Positions 9,589 through 19,367 of a DNA stretch of 64,000 nt are shown here, piece by piece. Below the pieces are notes generated by a model that was not told the DNA's origin, did no database searches, and worked only from the letters and a program-made list of their open reading frames with translations. The stretch comes from Ruminococcus sp. Lineage in GTDB: Bacteria; Bacillota; Clostridia; Lachnospirales; Lachnospiraceae. Positions within the stretch are counted from its first letter, which is position 1; every line of letters begins with the position of its first letter. Made by a program: the position numbers and the translations under genes. The stretch covers positions 1-64,000 of the forward strand of contig JAHHTL010000006.1 of NCBI GenBank assembly GCA_020024635.1, written 5' to 3'.

Positions 9589-11391
9589 CTATTTGATAGT
9601 TTTGTACATTGGTCCATATGCCTGGCAAGCTCTGTAATCCTGTCCTTCTTTGTCCTGTCCAAATGCATTCCAGCAAGATGGTCTAAAGATATCTTCTTCT
9701 GGAACATTGTGCATAGCAACTGGAATTCTTAAGATTGAGCAAAGTGTAATAAGATCTGCACCAATATGACCATAGCTGATTGCACCGTGGTTTGCTCCCC
9801 AGTTATTCATTACATCGTATGCTGTTTTGAATGCACCTTCTCCAGTAACTCTTGGAACGAACCATGTTGATGGCCATGTGTAATCTGTTCTCTTCCATAA
9901 GTATTCATCTACTTCTTCTGGAAGTTCTACTGACCATCCCTCACAAATCTGAAGCATTGGTCCTAAGTTCTTAACAAGGTTCAATCTGATCATTGTCATT
10001 GGCATCTCAACATCTGTTTTGAATCTAGAAGAGAATCCACCGCCTCTAAAATATCCAAGGTCAGCATAGTTCCATGTTGTATTTTCCATGATTGCATCTT
10101 GATCTGCTTCTGTAATTTCATACCAAGGTTTCATGCATCTATTTCCTTCTGCGTCTCTTGCCTGTCCGTTTGCATCAAGACAGCAAGCACCAGAGTTGAT
10201 CAAGTGGATAAATCCGTTTGCATCTTTCGCATGTCCTTCTAATTCGTATCCTGTTGTTCTCTTAACAGCTTCTGGGCTCCAGTATGTACGAACATCTGCA
10301 AACATCTGAGCAGAATTTGTAAGAAGTTTAGAGAACATCATTCCAAGTCCATTCAAAATGTCATTTTCTGTTGCAAGAATGTATGGCTCTCTTGCTCCAT
10401 TCCAGTCAAATGAAGTATTTAACATTGCTTCTGTAAAGTCAGCGTTTGGATAGAAGTCTGTCCACTGTCTTTGTCCCTGGAAACCAGCTGCAAGAGCGTT
10501 GTGTCCAACCATCTCTTCTTCGCATCCCTCTGGAAGGTTTTTGTTACCATTCATAAGGTCTTTTACAATACACATCATCTTAACAGTGAATTCCCAATCC
10601 TGTTCTTTTTCTTCAGGAGTTCTCTGGAATTCTTCACTGTTCTTATCAAATCCCATTTTACATTTTTCTTTTGTCCAAGCAAGTGCTTTTTGGAATTCCT
10701 CTTCATCGTAAATGTTATTTGTCATACGACGAATGATTTCAACCTCATCAACAGATTCTACTCTCATGCCAAGGTATTCTTCAATAAATGCTGGGTCCAA
10801 AATAGATCCGCCAATTCCCATACAAATGGAACCAATCTGTAAGTAAGATTTACCTCTCATTGTTGCAGCAGCTACAGAAGCACGTCCGAATCTTAATAAT
10901 TTTTCTTTTACATCAGCTGGAATTTCTGCGTCATCCGCCTCTGTAACCTCATGTCCGTAGATTCCAAATGCTGGAAGTCCTTTTTGTGCATGTGTAGCAA
11001 GTACAGACGCAAGGTACACAGCTCCTGGTCTTTCTGTTCCGTTAAATCCCCATACAGCTTTGATCGTCATTGGATCCATATCCATTGTCTCAGCGCCGTA
11101 GCACCAGCAAGGAGTAACAGTCAGTGTAATATCAACGCCTTCTTTTCTGAATTTTTCAGCACAAGCTGCAGATTCTGTAACACGTCCGATTGTTGTGTCG
11201 GCGATAACAACTTTTACAGGTTCCCCATTTGAGTATTTTAAGTTATCTGTAAATAATTTCGCTGCTGATTTTGCCATGTTCATTGTCTGTTCTTCCAGAC
11301 CTTCACGAATTTTATATACTCCTCTACGTCCGTCGATTGTTGGTCTAATACCGATTACTGGGTAACCACCGATAAGTCTTGATTCTGCCAT
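9589..11391 (-). CDS. fucI: L-fucose isomerase
   Basis: FucI converts L-fucose to L-fuculose with Mn2+. The 600 residues are close to the E. coli enzyme (about 591). ATEND near residue 340 and the Asp 24 residues later (FADVRTYW) match the spacing of the E. coli metal ligands Glu337/Asp361. A His in GANHGAISYGHIGADL near residue 534 matches His528. The N-terminus IGIRPTIDGRRGVYKIRE is typical. AGGAGG precedes the ATG. It follows the sugar kinase by 18 bases, so the two are in one operon. Confidence 0.98.
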   Translation of the reverse strand: MAESRLIGGYPVIGIRPTIDGRRGVYKIREGLEEQTMNMAKSAAKLFTDNLKYSNGEPVKVVIADTTIGRVTESAACAEKFRKEGVDITLTVTPCWCYGAETMDMDPMTIKAVWGFNGTERPGAVYLASVLATHAQKGLPAFGIYGHEVTEADDAEIPADVKEKLLRFGRASVAAATMRGKSYLQIGSICMGIGGSILDPAFIEEYLGMRVESVDEVEIIRRMTNNIYDEEEFQKALAWTKEKCKMGFDKNSEEFQRTPEEKEQDWEFTVKMMCIVKDLMNGNKNLPEGCEEEMVGHNALAAGFQGQRQWTDFYPNADFTEAMLNTSFDWNGAREPYILATENDILNGLGMMFSKLLTNSAQMFADVRTYWSPEAVKRTTGYELEGHAKDANGFIHLINSGACCLDANGQARDAEGNRCMKPWYEITEADQDAIMENTTWNYADLGYFRGGGFSSRFKTDVEMPMTMIRLNLVKNLGPMLQICEGWSVELPEEVDEYLWKRTDYTWPSTWFVPRVTGEGAFKTAYDVMNNWGANHGAISYGHIGADLITLCSILRIPVAMHNVPEEDIFRPSCWNAFGQDKEGQDYRACQAYGPMYKTIK

Positions 11392-11409
11392 TTCTTATCT
11401 CCTCCTTAA

Positions 11410-12885
11410 TTATTGAATAAATGTTTTAAATTTCTCATATGCCGCATTCCACTTTTCAGCATCTTGTGGAAGATAGTCATATGTTGTTTCTGAATTTGCA
11501 ATGATCGCTCTTGCTTCTTTCATGTCCTTGATCTCACCAAGGGCCATAAACTGAACCGCAATATTTCCAAGTGCTGTCGCTTCAATTGGACCTGCGACTA
11601 CTTTTCGTCCGCTTGCCCCTGCTGTCATCTGGCACAGCAATTTACTTTGGATTCCTCCACCAATCATATGGATAGTGTCATAATGCTTTCCTGTACATTC
11701 TTCAATCTGCTCAAGTGCATATCTATATTTCATAGCAAGACTCTGATTGATACAGCACATAATCTCCCCGATTGTTTCTGGAACCTTCTGTCCTGTCTTG
11801 CGACAAAATTCTCTGATTCTCTCTGGAATATTTCCAGCCGGAACAAATTCTGGTGCATCTGGATCAATAAAGCTCTGGAATGGCTCTACTTTCTGTGCCA
11901 TCTGCTCCAATTCCCCGAATGAGAATTCCTGTCCTTCGCGAATCCACTGTCTTCTACTTTCTTGTGCAAGCCAAAGTCCAATAATATTTTTCAGAAGTGT
12001 AGTAGTGTCTCCATAACCACCTTCATTGCTGACATTACACTTCAATGATTTTTCTCCGATCACCGGTGCTTTTAACTCCGTGCCAAATAAGCTCCATGTA
12101 CCACAGCTGATAAACATAAGATCATCTGCCTGTGTTGGTACAGATACAACTGCACTTTGTGTATCATGACTGGCTACTGCTACCACCTTCGCCGGTGTAA
12201 TTCCAAGTTCGTCACAAATCTGGTCACTTAACTGTCCTACAACTGTACCACTTGGAACAATCTCTGGGAAAATATCCTTAGGAATCTGAAGTGCATCCAT
12301 GATTTTCTCAGACCACTCTTTGTTAGCAGCATCCATAAGCTGTGTCGTTGTGGCCATTGTGTATTCAGCCTTTTTCTCTCCTGTTAAGAAATAGTTGAAT
12401 AAATCTGGGGTTAATAAAAGTTTATCGACTCTTTCAAGAAGCCATGGTCTATTTTTAACAATAGAATAAAGTTGGAAAATAGTATTGAAATTTTCAAATT
12501 GATTTCCTGTAAGTTTATACAACTCATCTTTCGGAATCTCTTTAAATACTTCTTCCTGCATACCAAGTGTTCTGTCATCTCTATAGTGTACTGCACTTTC
12601 TAGCAAAACACCTTGCTCATCTAACAGTCCAAAATCAACTCCCCATGTATCTATACCGATACTTTCAAATCCACCTTTTTGTTTTGCCTTGATGATTCCT
12701 TGTTTGATTTCAAAAAATTGTCTAAGCGTATCCCAGTACATTGTCTTTCCGATAATAACCGGATCGTTGGAGAAGCGATGAACTTCTTCCATCTTGATTT
12801 TTCCATCTTCCAAAGTACCTATGATCGCACGTCCGCTTGAAGCTCCAAAATCGAATGCAAGTACCTGTTTCTTTTCGTTACTCAC
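11410..12885 (-). CDS. FGGY sugar kinase, rhamnulokinase-like, probable L-fuculokinase
   Basis: This 491-residue kinase has the phosphate loop DFGASSGRAIIGTL at the start, GIDTWGVDFGLLD near residue 80, and GGGIQSKLLCQMTAG near residue 415. These are nearer to rhamnulokinase (RhaB) than to E. coli FucK. It is the first gene of an operon with fucI and fucU, so L-fuculose is the likely substrate, giving L-fuculose-1-phosphate. I chose the GTG at 12885 (MSNEKKQVLAFDFG), preceded by GGAGG, over the upstream TTG at 12903. Activity on both rhamnulose and fuculose is possible. Confidence 0.9.
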   Translation of the reverse strand: MSNEKKQVLAFDFGASSGRAIIGTLEDGKIKMEEVHRFSNDPVIIGKTMYWDTLRQFFEIKQGIIKAKQKGGFESIGIDTWGVDFGLLDEQGVLLESAVHYRDDRTLGMQEEVFKEIPKDELYKLTGNQFENFNTIFQLYSIVKNRPWLLERVDKLLLTPDLFNYFLTGEKKAEYTMATTTQLMDAANKEWSEKIMDALQIPKDIFPEIVPSGTVVGQLSDQICDELGITPAKVVAVASHDTQSAVVSVPTQADDLMFISCGTWSLFGTELKAPVIGEKSLKCNVSNEGGYGDTTTLLKNIIGLWLAQESRRQWIREGQEFSFGELEQMAQKVEPFQSFIDPDAPEFVPAGNIPERIREFCRKTGQKVPETIGEIMCCINQSLAMKYRYALEQIEECTGKHYDTIHMIGGGIQSKLLCQMTAGASGRKVVAGPIEATALGNIAVQFMALGEIKDMKEARAIIANSETTYDYLPQDAEKWNAAYEKFKTFIQ

Positions 12886-12908
12886 GCATGTTCCTCCTTC
12901 CAAAGCTC

Positions 12909-12937
12909 AATGTATATGCTTTGCTTTCTATCGTCAA
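12909..12937 (-). promoter_or_regulatory. Probable promoter of the fuc operon
   Basis: TTGACG (12937-12932) and TACATT (12914-12909) lie 17 bases apart on the minus strand, in the gap shared with the divergent AraC gene. The weak -10 fits a promoter that needs an activator. Confidence 0.5.
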
Positions 12938-12993
12938 AACATATCGATGTTACATTCATCCATATATCCTGCCTCACTAATTGTATTTTAACA

Positions 12994-13023
12994 TTGCTTC
13001 TAGAAATATACTTGTGCTATAAT
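12994..13023 (+). promoter_or_regulatory. Probable promoter of the AraC regulator gene
   Basis: TTGCTT (12994-12999), an 18-base spacer and a perfect TATAAT (13018-13023) lie just before the regulator's ribosome site. Confidence 0.6.
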
Positions 13024-13060
13024 AGTAAAAAATATAACAATATTCACTTTTAGGAGAGTT

Positions 13061-13909
13061 ATGCAATACATAAATTATCGAGAAAGCAGACAAAGGGGAA
13101 CATTGGACTTTCCCTTCGAGTATCATCATGTTACCCCTACCCATCCACAATATAATATGTCCCTCCACTGGCATGTAGAATTCGAACTAATTCGTATCTT
13201 AAGTGGACAGCTTTTATTAACAATTGACGAAAATGAATATACCGTTACATCGGGCAGTACTATCCTTATTCCAGCAGGATGTGTACACTCTGGTGTGCCG
13301 GATCATTGCATTTATGAATGTATTGTCTTTGATATCAATGCATTCCTTAGTAAAAATGACTCCTGTTGTAAGCTTGTTCAACGGATCAGTGACCACGAGA
13401 TCGAACCGCATTTTGTATATTCTCAAACTTGTAACGATATCCACCAAATTACATGGTGCCTATTTGACGCAATTGCTTCCAAAGTGGAAGGCTATGAACT
13501 CATTGTTCTTGGAGCTTTTTATCATTTATTTGGATTGATATATTCCAAAGGCTATTACCATACCGTTTCCTCGCAGCTTTCCAGAAATCATAAGCGCATT
13601 GTACAACTTAAGTCCGCTCTTGAATTTATGGAGTCCTCCTACAATCGTCAAATCACACTGGAAGACATCGCAAATGTAGTCAACATGTCCCCGAAATACT
13701 TTTGTCGCTTTTTCCAAGAAATGACACACCGCACTCCTATCGACTATTTAAACTATTATCGGATAGAACGTGCGTGTTATTTACTTCTTACCACAGATCA
13801 ATCTATTACAGAAGTTGCATTCAACTCTGGTTTTAATGACCTTAGTTATTTTATAAAAACATTTAAACGATACAAAGGAACTACTCCAAAAAAATACTTG
13901 AAAGTTTAA
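13061..13909 (+). CDS. AraC-family transcriptional regulator, likely controls the fuc operon
   Basis: This 282-residue regulator has an N-terminal cupin-type sugar-sensing domain (about 1-140; the HWHVEFELIRILSG segment is typical of such AraC proteins). Two helix-turn-helix units fill the last 100 residues (ITLEDIANVVNMSPKYFCRFF; ITEVAFNSGFNDLSYFIKTFKRYKG). It is transcribed away from the fuc operon with a 175-base shared control region, the common layout for a local activator. Sugar phosphates or fucose are the likely effectors. AGGAG precedes the ATG. Confidence 0.9.
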   Translation: MQYINYRESRQRGTLDFPFEYHHVTPTHPQYNMSLHWHVEFELIRILSGQLLLTIDENEYTVTSGSTILIPAGCVHSGVPDHCIYECIVFDINAFLSKNDSCCKLVQRISDHEIEPHFVYSQTCNDIHQITWCLFDAIASKVEGYELIVLGAFYHLFGLIYSKGYYHTVSSQLSRNHKRIVQLKSALEFMESSYNRQITLEDIANVVNMSPKYFCRFFQEMTHRTPIDYLNYYRIERACYLLLTTDQSITEVAFNSGFNDLSYFIKTFKRYKGTTPKKYLKV

Positions 13910-13912
13910 CGA

Positions 13913-13941
13913 GGCTGTATCTTTCGATACAGCCCCTGTTT
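13913..13941. terminator. Bidirectional terminator after the AraC gene
   Basis: GGCTGTATC (13913-13921) and GATACAGCC (13926-13934) form a 9-base-pair stem with a 4-base loop, followed by CCTGTTTTTA on the plus strand. It lies between two converging genes. Confidence 0.75.
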
Positions 13942-14382
13942 TTAAAAAATACCAAATATTTTATTTCGAAAAGATCCATATAAAGTATCGTAATCTGTGT
14001 ATTGGATCTTACTATCTTTAAAACGCGTTCCCCATAACTCACATATTTTGTCAGCTATGGATTTGGCGTACTCACTTTCTATTTTTAATATCGTTGGGAA
14101 CACATAATAAATCATAAAGAAATTTAAGTCTACCTGCACACTTGCCGGTACTTTTCCTTTTTTATTTGAAAAGTTTCTTTCTACAGCATTTACAAATGTT
14201 TCAGCAATCTTAATTGCAGCGGTATCTTTCTCTTCTGCCTGTTCAATATAATTTTTCATTTCTTCAAAAAAATGACCGTTATTTTGTAAAAAAACTTTGG
14301 TGTTCGCCTCATAGTTTTTCTTCTTTAAATGTGTCATCATTTTTTCTTTGTTTTCAAAAATTGTTTCAATTCCTTCAAGCAT
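13942..14382 (-). CDS. Conserved-looking hypothetical protein, 146 aa
   Basis: I do not recognise this family. The product starts MLEGIETIFENKEKMMTHLK, is charged and mostly helical, and has no signal or membrane segment. I chose the ATG at 14382 because TAGGAGG lies just before it; a longer reading to 14427 has no ribosome site. It follows the terminator of the sugar ABC operon, so it probably has its own promoter. It faces the AraC gene across a shared terminator. Confidence 0.75.
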   Translation of the reverse strand: MLEGIETIFENKEKMMTHLKKKNYEANTKVFLQNNGHFFEEMKNYIEQAEEKDTAAIKIAETFVNAVERNFSNKKGKVPASVQVDLNFFMIYYVFPTILKIESEYAKSIADKICELWGTRFKDSKIQYTDYDTLYGSFRNKIFGIF

Positions 14383-14455
14383 ACTTTTCCTCCTAAAGCG
14401 AACAATCATCACCCAATCATTCTCCATATTTTATGAATTATTATAGCAGATATGG

Positions 14456-14488
14456 AGAAAAAAAGGAACCGGAATACTTCCGGTTCCT
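14456..14488 (-). terminator. Intrinsic terminator of the sugar ABC transporter operon
   Basis: AGGAACCGGAA (14464-14474) pairs perfectly with TTCCGGTTCCT (14478-14488) over a three-base loop. The minus strand continues TTTTTTTC. Confidence 0.9.
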
Positions 14489-14530
14489 AAATTAATTATT
14501 CAACACGAAATAATTTTCTAGCCCTTTTGA

Positions 14531-15646
14531 TTAGTCATAAAGGTTAGGAGCGATTGTTGGCTCTTCCATGTTTTCAGAATCATACCAGTATCCGTCTGTA
14601 GGGATATCTTCAACTGCTTCACCTTTGTTAACTTTAACTAATGTTTCAAGAGATAATTTACCCATCATAAATGGAGACTGTGTAACAGCACCAAGTAATA
14701 CATGATCTTTAACTGCCTGTTTGATAACTGAACCAGCATCAAATCCAGCTGCAACGATCTTGTCACCTAATACATTTAAGTTCTGGTTAGCTGTAAGAAG
14801 ACCTTCAGCTGTTACCTGGTTTGAACCGAACATAGCGATTGTGTTATCTTTATTCATGATGTTTGCTGCTTCTGTAGCTGAAAGTTCAACTGTTGTCTGT
14901 GCAGGAACTGCAACTTCGATGATAACGTCTGCTTCTTTTTCTGCAACAACTTCTGCTTCTGTCTGGTCTACGAATAAATCATTACCAACAACTGCAACTT
15001 TCTTTCCATCAGCTGTAGCAAGTTCGATAAATTTGTTAATAAATCCAAGTCCACGTTCGATGATGTTTGCAGATGTAGCATCCTGGTTAACTTCACCAAC
15101 TCTTACCTGAGCATCTTTACTAGCTTTTGCAACCTGATCTTTTACTGCTTCATAAACATGTTCAGCTGCTACTGCACCAGCTGCACCGTTGTCTGTAACA
15201 ACTGTTGAAACAACAGATCCTTCTGGAGCATCTGGAACAGCTGCGTCAAAGCAAACTACTGGGATTTTTTTGTCTAATGCCATCTGTAAAGATTCCAAAA
15301 CTGAATCCTGTGAGCATGCTGCTAAAGCGATACCGTCTGGATTTTTGTTGATAGCATTGTTTAACATATTAACCTGGTCTGCAATATCAGATTCAGCGTT
15401 AGGACCTGTAGCATTGAAATCGATTCCAAGTTCTTTTTTTGCTTCGTTCATTCCCTGAATAGCTGCCTGCCAGTAAGAAGATTGGAAACTCTTTACTACA
15501 ACTTCAAAGTGAAGATCTCCACCTTTGTCGTCTTCTTTTTTTGCACCGTCATTTCCTGCTGGTGCTTCTTTTTTTGCACCACATCCAGCAAGTAATCCAG
15601 CTACCATGCATCCGCTAAGTAATAATGCTAAAACTTTCTTTTTCAT
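14531..15646 (-). CDS. Sugar ABC transporter substrate-binding lipoprotein
   Basis: This 371-residue protein carries a lipoprotein signal with lipobox LLAGC (Cys22) and an acidic spacer. A RbsB/PBP1-type sugar-binding domain follows (PNAESDIADQVNMLNNAINKNPDGIALAACS, VVGNDLFVDQTEA, MFGSNQVTAEG). It would capture a monosaccharide outside the membrane for the two permeases and ATPase encoded upstream in the operon. Its place beside the fucose genes makes L-fucose a reasonable substrate, but this is inferred from context only. AGGAGG precedes the ATG. Confidence 0.93.
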   Translation of the reverse strand: MKKKVLALLLSGCMVAGLLAGCGAKKEAPAGNDGAKKEDDKGGDLHFEVVVKSFQSSYWQAAIQGMNEAKKELGIDFNATGPNAESDIADQVNMLNNAINKNPDGIALAACSQDSVLESLQMALDKKIPVVCFDAAVPDAPEGSVVSTVVTDNGAAGAVAAEHVYEAVKDQVAKASKDAQVRVGEVNQDATSANIIERGLGFINKFIELATADGKKVAVVGNDLFVDQTEAEVVAEKEADVIIEVAVPAQTTVELSATEAANIMNKDNTIAMFGSNQVTAEGLLTANQNLNVLGDKIVAAGFDAGSVIKQAVKDHVLLGAVTQSPFMMGKLSLETLVKVNKGEAVEDIPTDGYWYDSENMEEPTIAPNLYD

Positions 15647-15753
15647 TTTAATCTCCTCCTAAATGAAATATGGTCTTTTATAGTAACAGCCGGAGAGTTA
15701 GCGTCTCCTTTGATCCGGCCGCTGACTATCGTAAAAAATAAATGAACTGTAAA

Positions 15754-16761
15754 TTATTTCTCTTCTTTCTTTCTCTTTAAGATATCAACAAGAACAGAGA
15801 AGATCAGGATAAGACCTGTAATAATCTGCTGCCAGTTTGCTGTAAGTCCAATAAAAGGAAGTCCTGTCTTAAGAAGACAAATAACAAATACACCTGCTAA
15901 AGTACCTGTGATAGATCCCATACCACCTGTCATAGATACACCACCGATGATTGCACCACCAATTGCTTCAAGTTCAAATCCTGCACCTGTACCTGGTTGA
16001 ACTGTTGCAAAAATAGCTGAGTAAGAAATTGCAGCTAATCCTGCGAAGAATCCAGAAATTACATATGCAAAAATATGGTAAAATCTTACGTTAACCCCTG
16101 ACAATCTTGTTGCTTCTTTGTTGCTTCCGATTGCAAGTGTGTAACGTCCTACTTTTGTATGATTAAGTACAAAAGTCATAAATACAACAATCAATACGAT
16201 CCATAAGAATCCGATCGGCAACACCTTGCCACTTTCCATTTGGATTCTGAAAATTTTTCTGAACCAACCACCATCTGCTGAAACAGCTGGCCATGAAATT
16301 CCAAAACCTCCAACGATAATAGAACCAAGACCTCGTGTGATCATACATGTACAAAGTGTTGCAAGGAATGGTGGTAAATCCATGATTGCAACAAGGCAAC
16401 CATTAAGAATTCCGATTACAATACCAAAAAGTACACTTACAAGCATTCCTGCCCATGTTGGCCATCCCTGAAACGCGATCAACCATCCACCAACTAATGA
16501 ATAACATACAAGTCCAGTACCAATTGATAAGTCTACACCTGCTGTCATCAATGGGAATGCAACACCAATCGCCATTAATGTAATGTAATATGAATAGTCC
16601 AAAATACTAACCATAGTAGTATATTTTCTAAAGTTCGGACTCATAATAGAGAAAAAAGCGAACAATACAATAACTATAAGAAGAACGATAAATTTTTGTC
16701 CTCCGAGTCTATCAATTGTAGACACCTTTCTGACTCCGACATTATTTTTTTTGTTTGCCAT
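15754..16761 (-). CDS. Sugar ABC transporter permease (RbsC family)
   Basis: This 335-residue membrane protein has about eight to ten hydrophobic helices. It carries the RbsC-type signature VGRYTLAIGSNKEATRLSGVNV and the C-terminal GGAIIGGVSMTGGMGSITGTLAG. It is the second permease of the operon, downstream of the ATPase, and would pair with the permease at 18330-19304 as a heterodimer. A good AGGAGG site precedes the ATG. The 108-base gap to the binding-protein gene includes possible secondary structure, common where the binding protein must be made in excess. Confidence 0.94.
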   Translation of the reverse strand: MANKKNNVGVRKVSTIDRLGGQKFIVLLIVIVLFAFFSIMSPNFRKYTTMVSILDYSYYITLMAIGVAFPLMTAGVDLSIGTGLVCYSLVGGWLIAFQGWPTWAGMLVSVLFGIVIGILNGCLVAIMDLPPFLATLCTCMITRGLGSIIVGGFGISWPAVSADGGWFRKIFRIQMESGKVLPIGFLWIVLIVVFMTFVLNHTKVGRYTLAIGSNKEATRLSGVNVRFYHIFAYVISGFFAGLAAISYSAIFATVQPGTGAGFELEAIGGAIIGGVSMTGGMGSITGTLAGVFVICLLKTGLPFIGLTANWQQIITGLILIFSVLVDILKRKKEEK

Positions 16762-16773
16762 TTTATCTTCCTC

Positions 16774-18270
16774 CTACTCAATCTCTCGTGTAGCCAGATT
16801 CATAATATTTTCCTGTGTAGCTTCGGAAATATCTAGCTCACCTGTTTTCTTACCCTCGCACATTACTGCGACTCTGTCACTCATACGCAAAATCTCAGTC
16901 ATTTCAGAAGATATCATAATAATGGCTTTTCCTTCTTTTGCAAGTTGATTCATCAACTTATAAATTTCGTTTTTCGCACCAACATCGATACCTCTTGTAG
17001 GTTCATCAAAAATCAGAATATCACAGTCCCTTGTAAGCCATTTCGCGATAACGACTTTTTGTTGGTTACCACCGGATAAGTTGACAACTAACTGATCAAC
17101 TGTAGGTGTCTTTGTTGCAAGTGACTCAACATATTTTTCTGCAACTTCTTTTTCTTTCTTCTTATCAATGAAGATTCCTTTTGTATAACTGTCAAGTGTT
17201 GCAAGTGTCGTGTTTTCTGCAACTGACTTTTGTACAACACAGCCATATCTCTTTCTGTCTTCTGATAAATATCCGATTCCATATTTAACGGCATCTTGTG
17301 GACTCTTGATAACAACTTTCTTTCCGTTGATGTATATGTCACCACTTTCCACAGGATCCGCACCAAACAATGCTCTTGCTGTCTCAGTACGTCCAGCACC
17401 CATAAGTCCTGAAAATCCAAGAATCTCACCTTTACGAAGTTCAAAGCTTACATCCTGAACCATCTTACCTGCATTTAAGTGATCTACTTTCAGAACCACC
17501 GGCGCATCCTTCGGAACAGTACTATGTGTCTTTGGATCTTCATAAATAACACGACCAACCATCATATTAATGATATCATCTTTTGTACTATCTTTTGTAA
17601 TCAATGTTCCAACATATGTACCATCTCTCATGACTGTAACACGGTCTGTGATTTTCTTAATTTCATCCATACGGTGTGAGATATAAACAATCCCAATTCC
17701 TTTGCTTCTTAAATCATTGATAATTTTGAATAATTCTTCAATTTCTGTTTCTGTAAGCGCTGCAGATGGTTCATCAAAGATGATAACTTTAGCCTCATGA
17801 GAAATTGCTTTTGCAATCTCACACATCTGCTGACGACCTACTGTAAGATGTGACATCGTTTCTTTTGGATCGATATCAATATTCATTCTCTTGAACAACT
17901 TTGCTGCTTCTTCGTTCATTTTTGCATCATCAATACGGATTCCTTTTTTGAATTCTCGTCCGATAAAGATGTTCTGTGCAACTGTAAGATGTCCCAACAT
18001 GTTAAGTTCCTGATGCACAATTACGATACCTGCATCTTGTGCTTCCTTTGTATTATGGAACTCTACTTCTTTTCCTTCATATGTAATTGTACCAGAATCT
18101 TTTGTGTAAATACCTGTAAGTACTTTCATAAGTGTTGATTTACCGGCACCATTCTCTCCCATAAGTGCAAGGACTTCACCTTTTCTGATTTCCAGATCTA
18201 CATGATCCAATGCGTGTACACCAGGGAAAGACTTGTCTATATCTTTCATCGTTAATATAACTTCGCCCAT
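16774..18270 (-). CDS. Sugar ABC transporter ATP-binding protein (RbsA/MglA family)
   Basis: This 498-residue protein has two fused ATPase domains, normal for the family. The first has Walker A GENGAGKSTLMK (about 37-48), a signature-like LTVGRQQM and Walker B VIIFDEPSAALT. The second has the degenerate GLMGAGRTETAR loop usual in RbsA/MglA, then LSGGNQQKVVIAKWL and ILIFDEPTRGIDVG. It powers uptake through the two flanking permeases. The order permease-ATPase-permease-binding protein forms one operon. Confidence 0.96.
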   Translation of the reverse strand: MGEVILTMKDIDKSFPGVHALDHVDLEIRKGEVLALMGENGAGKSTLMKVLTGIYTKDSGTITYEGKEVEFHNTKEAQDAGIVIVHQELNMLGHLTVAQNIFIGREFKKGIRIDDAKMNEEAAKLFKRMNIDIDPKETMSHLTVGRQQMCEIAKAISHEAKVIIFDEPSAALTETEIEELFKIINDLRSKGIGIVYISHRMDEIKKITDRVTVMRDGTYVGTLITKDSTKDDIINMMVGRVIYEDPKTHSTVPKDAPVVLKVDHLNAGKMVQDVSFELRKGEILGFSGLMGAGRTETARALFGADPVESGDIYINGKKVVIKSPQDAVKYGIGYLSEDRKRYGCVVQKSVAENTTLATLDSYTKGIFIDKKKEKEVAEKYVESLATKTPTVDQLVVNLSGGNQQKVVIAKWLTRDCDILIFDEPTRGIDVGAKNEIYKLMNQLAKEGKAIIMISSEMTEILRMSDRVAVMCEGKKTGELDISEATQENIMNLATREIE

Positions 18271-18329
18271 TCTATTACCCTTGCCTTTCTAATTCTTCAC
18301 TGTGATAGCAGTTGTACGATAAACTGCAA

Positions 18330-19304
18330 TTAGTTCTTTCTACGTCTTGATAAAACATCACCAAATACTGCAACAATAACAATAATACCTGTTACGATAA
18401 GCTGATAGTTTTTGTCAAGTCCAAGAGCCAGAATTCCTTCCTGAAGTAAAGCGATGACAAATACACCCATTACTGTTCCGCTAATGGAAGCAAGACCACC
18501 TGCCATGGAAGTTCCACCCATTACACATCCGGCAATTGCTTCGTTGTTATACTGATCTCCATAACCTGGCTGAACAGTTGTATATGCTGCTACATAGAAG
18601 AGTGCTCCAATACCAACTAATGTTCCACAGATGATGTATGCTAACATTTCCCATTTTTTCACATCAACACCTGAGAGTCTAACTGCTTCTTTATTGCTTC
18701 CAAGACATAGGATGTAACGTCCGATCTTCGTTTTGTTTAAGATAATCGCACAAATCACTGCTACAGCAAGGAAAATGAAAAGTCCTACCGGAATATCACC
18801 AACTTTGATGATCATTCTATACCAACCACCTTCTGCTGATGCTTGTGGCCAGTTGACAGACTGTGTTTTTGTAAATACAGATGCAAGACCTTTTGCAATA
18901 TTCATACTTGCCATTGAAGTAATGAATGATGGCACTGTCCAGTAAGCTACTAAATAACCATTGAATAATCCAAAAGCAAATCCTACAAGGATACTGATGA
19001 TAATCGCTACTGGCATTGAAATACCATGTGATACGAGGCTGTAACCTGAAATAAGTGCACAGCAGAACATAACTGGTCCGATAGAGAAATCAATTCCGCC
19101 TGTTGCAATTACAAAAGTAACACCCAATGATAAGAATCCAAGAAAATATGCATAATTAAGAGCACTTAAGATTCTACCTACTCCAAGGAAATTTCCACCT
19201 GTCATAACACAGAAGAAACCATACAGGAGAAGTAATACGAAGAATAACACGATTCTGTTAAACCCCACCTTTTTTACAAAAGGATTTTCTTTAATCTTTC
19301 CCAC
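18330..19304 (-). CDS. Sugar ABC transporter permease (RbsC family), first gene of operon
   Basis: This protein of about 324 residues has many membrane helices and the RbsC-type IGRYILCLGSNKEAVRLSGVDV and GGTSMAGGLASISGTVMG motifs. Two starts are possible. ATG 19331 has a weak ribosome site. GTG 19304 has AGGAGG seven bases upstream, so I prefer GTG. It shares the family of the second permease but differs clearly in sequence, consistent with a heterodimeric transporter. Upstream lie a 15-codon leader ORF and a promoter with a palindrome over its -35 box. Confidence 0.92.
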   Translation of the reverse strand: MGKIKENPFVKKVGFNRIVLFFVLLLLYGFFCVMTGGNFLGVGRILSALNYAYFLGFLSLGVTFVIATGGIDFSIGPVMFCCALISGYSLVSHGISMPVAIIISILVGFAFGLFNGYLVAYWTVPSFITSMASMNIAKGLASVFTKTQSVNWPQASAEGGWYRMIIKVGDIPVGLFIFLAVAVICAIILNKTKIGRYILCLGSNKEAVRLSGVDVKKWEMLAYIICGTLVGIGALFYVAAYTTVQPGYGDQYNNEAIAGCVMGGTSMAGGLASISGTVMGVFVIALLQEGILALGLDKNYQLIVTGIIVIVAVFGDVLSRRRKN

Positions 19305-19367
19305 TTTTTTTCCTCCTACTTCTTCAGCCATACTGACTTTCGTAATATTTTTCTCCGGCTGTACAGT

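Noticed and set aside
9467..9676. 69-codon minus-strand frame overlapping the end of fucI
   Set aside because: It is out of frame with fucI, has no ribosome site and covers the intergenic hairpins; there is no sign of a protein.
10471..10842. Plus-strand 123-codon frame inside fucI
   Set aside because: It lies fully antisense to a strongly supported gene and lacks a ribosome site.
9010..12885. L-rhamnose operon
   Set aside because: The kinase is RhaB-like, but the isomerase has the FucI metal-ligand pattern and a FucU gene follows; no RhaA or RhaM-like gene was seen.
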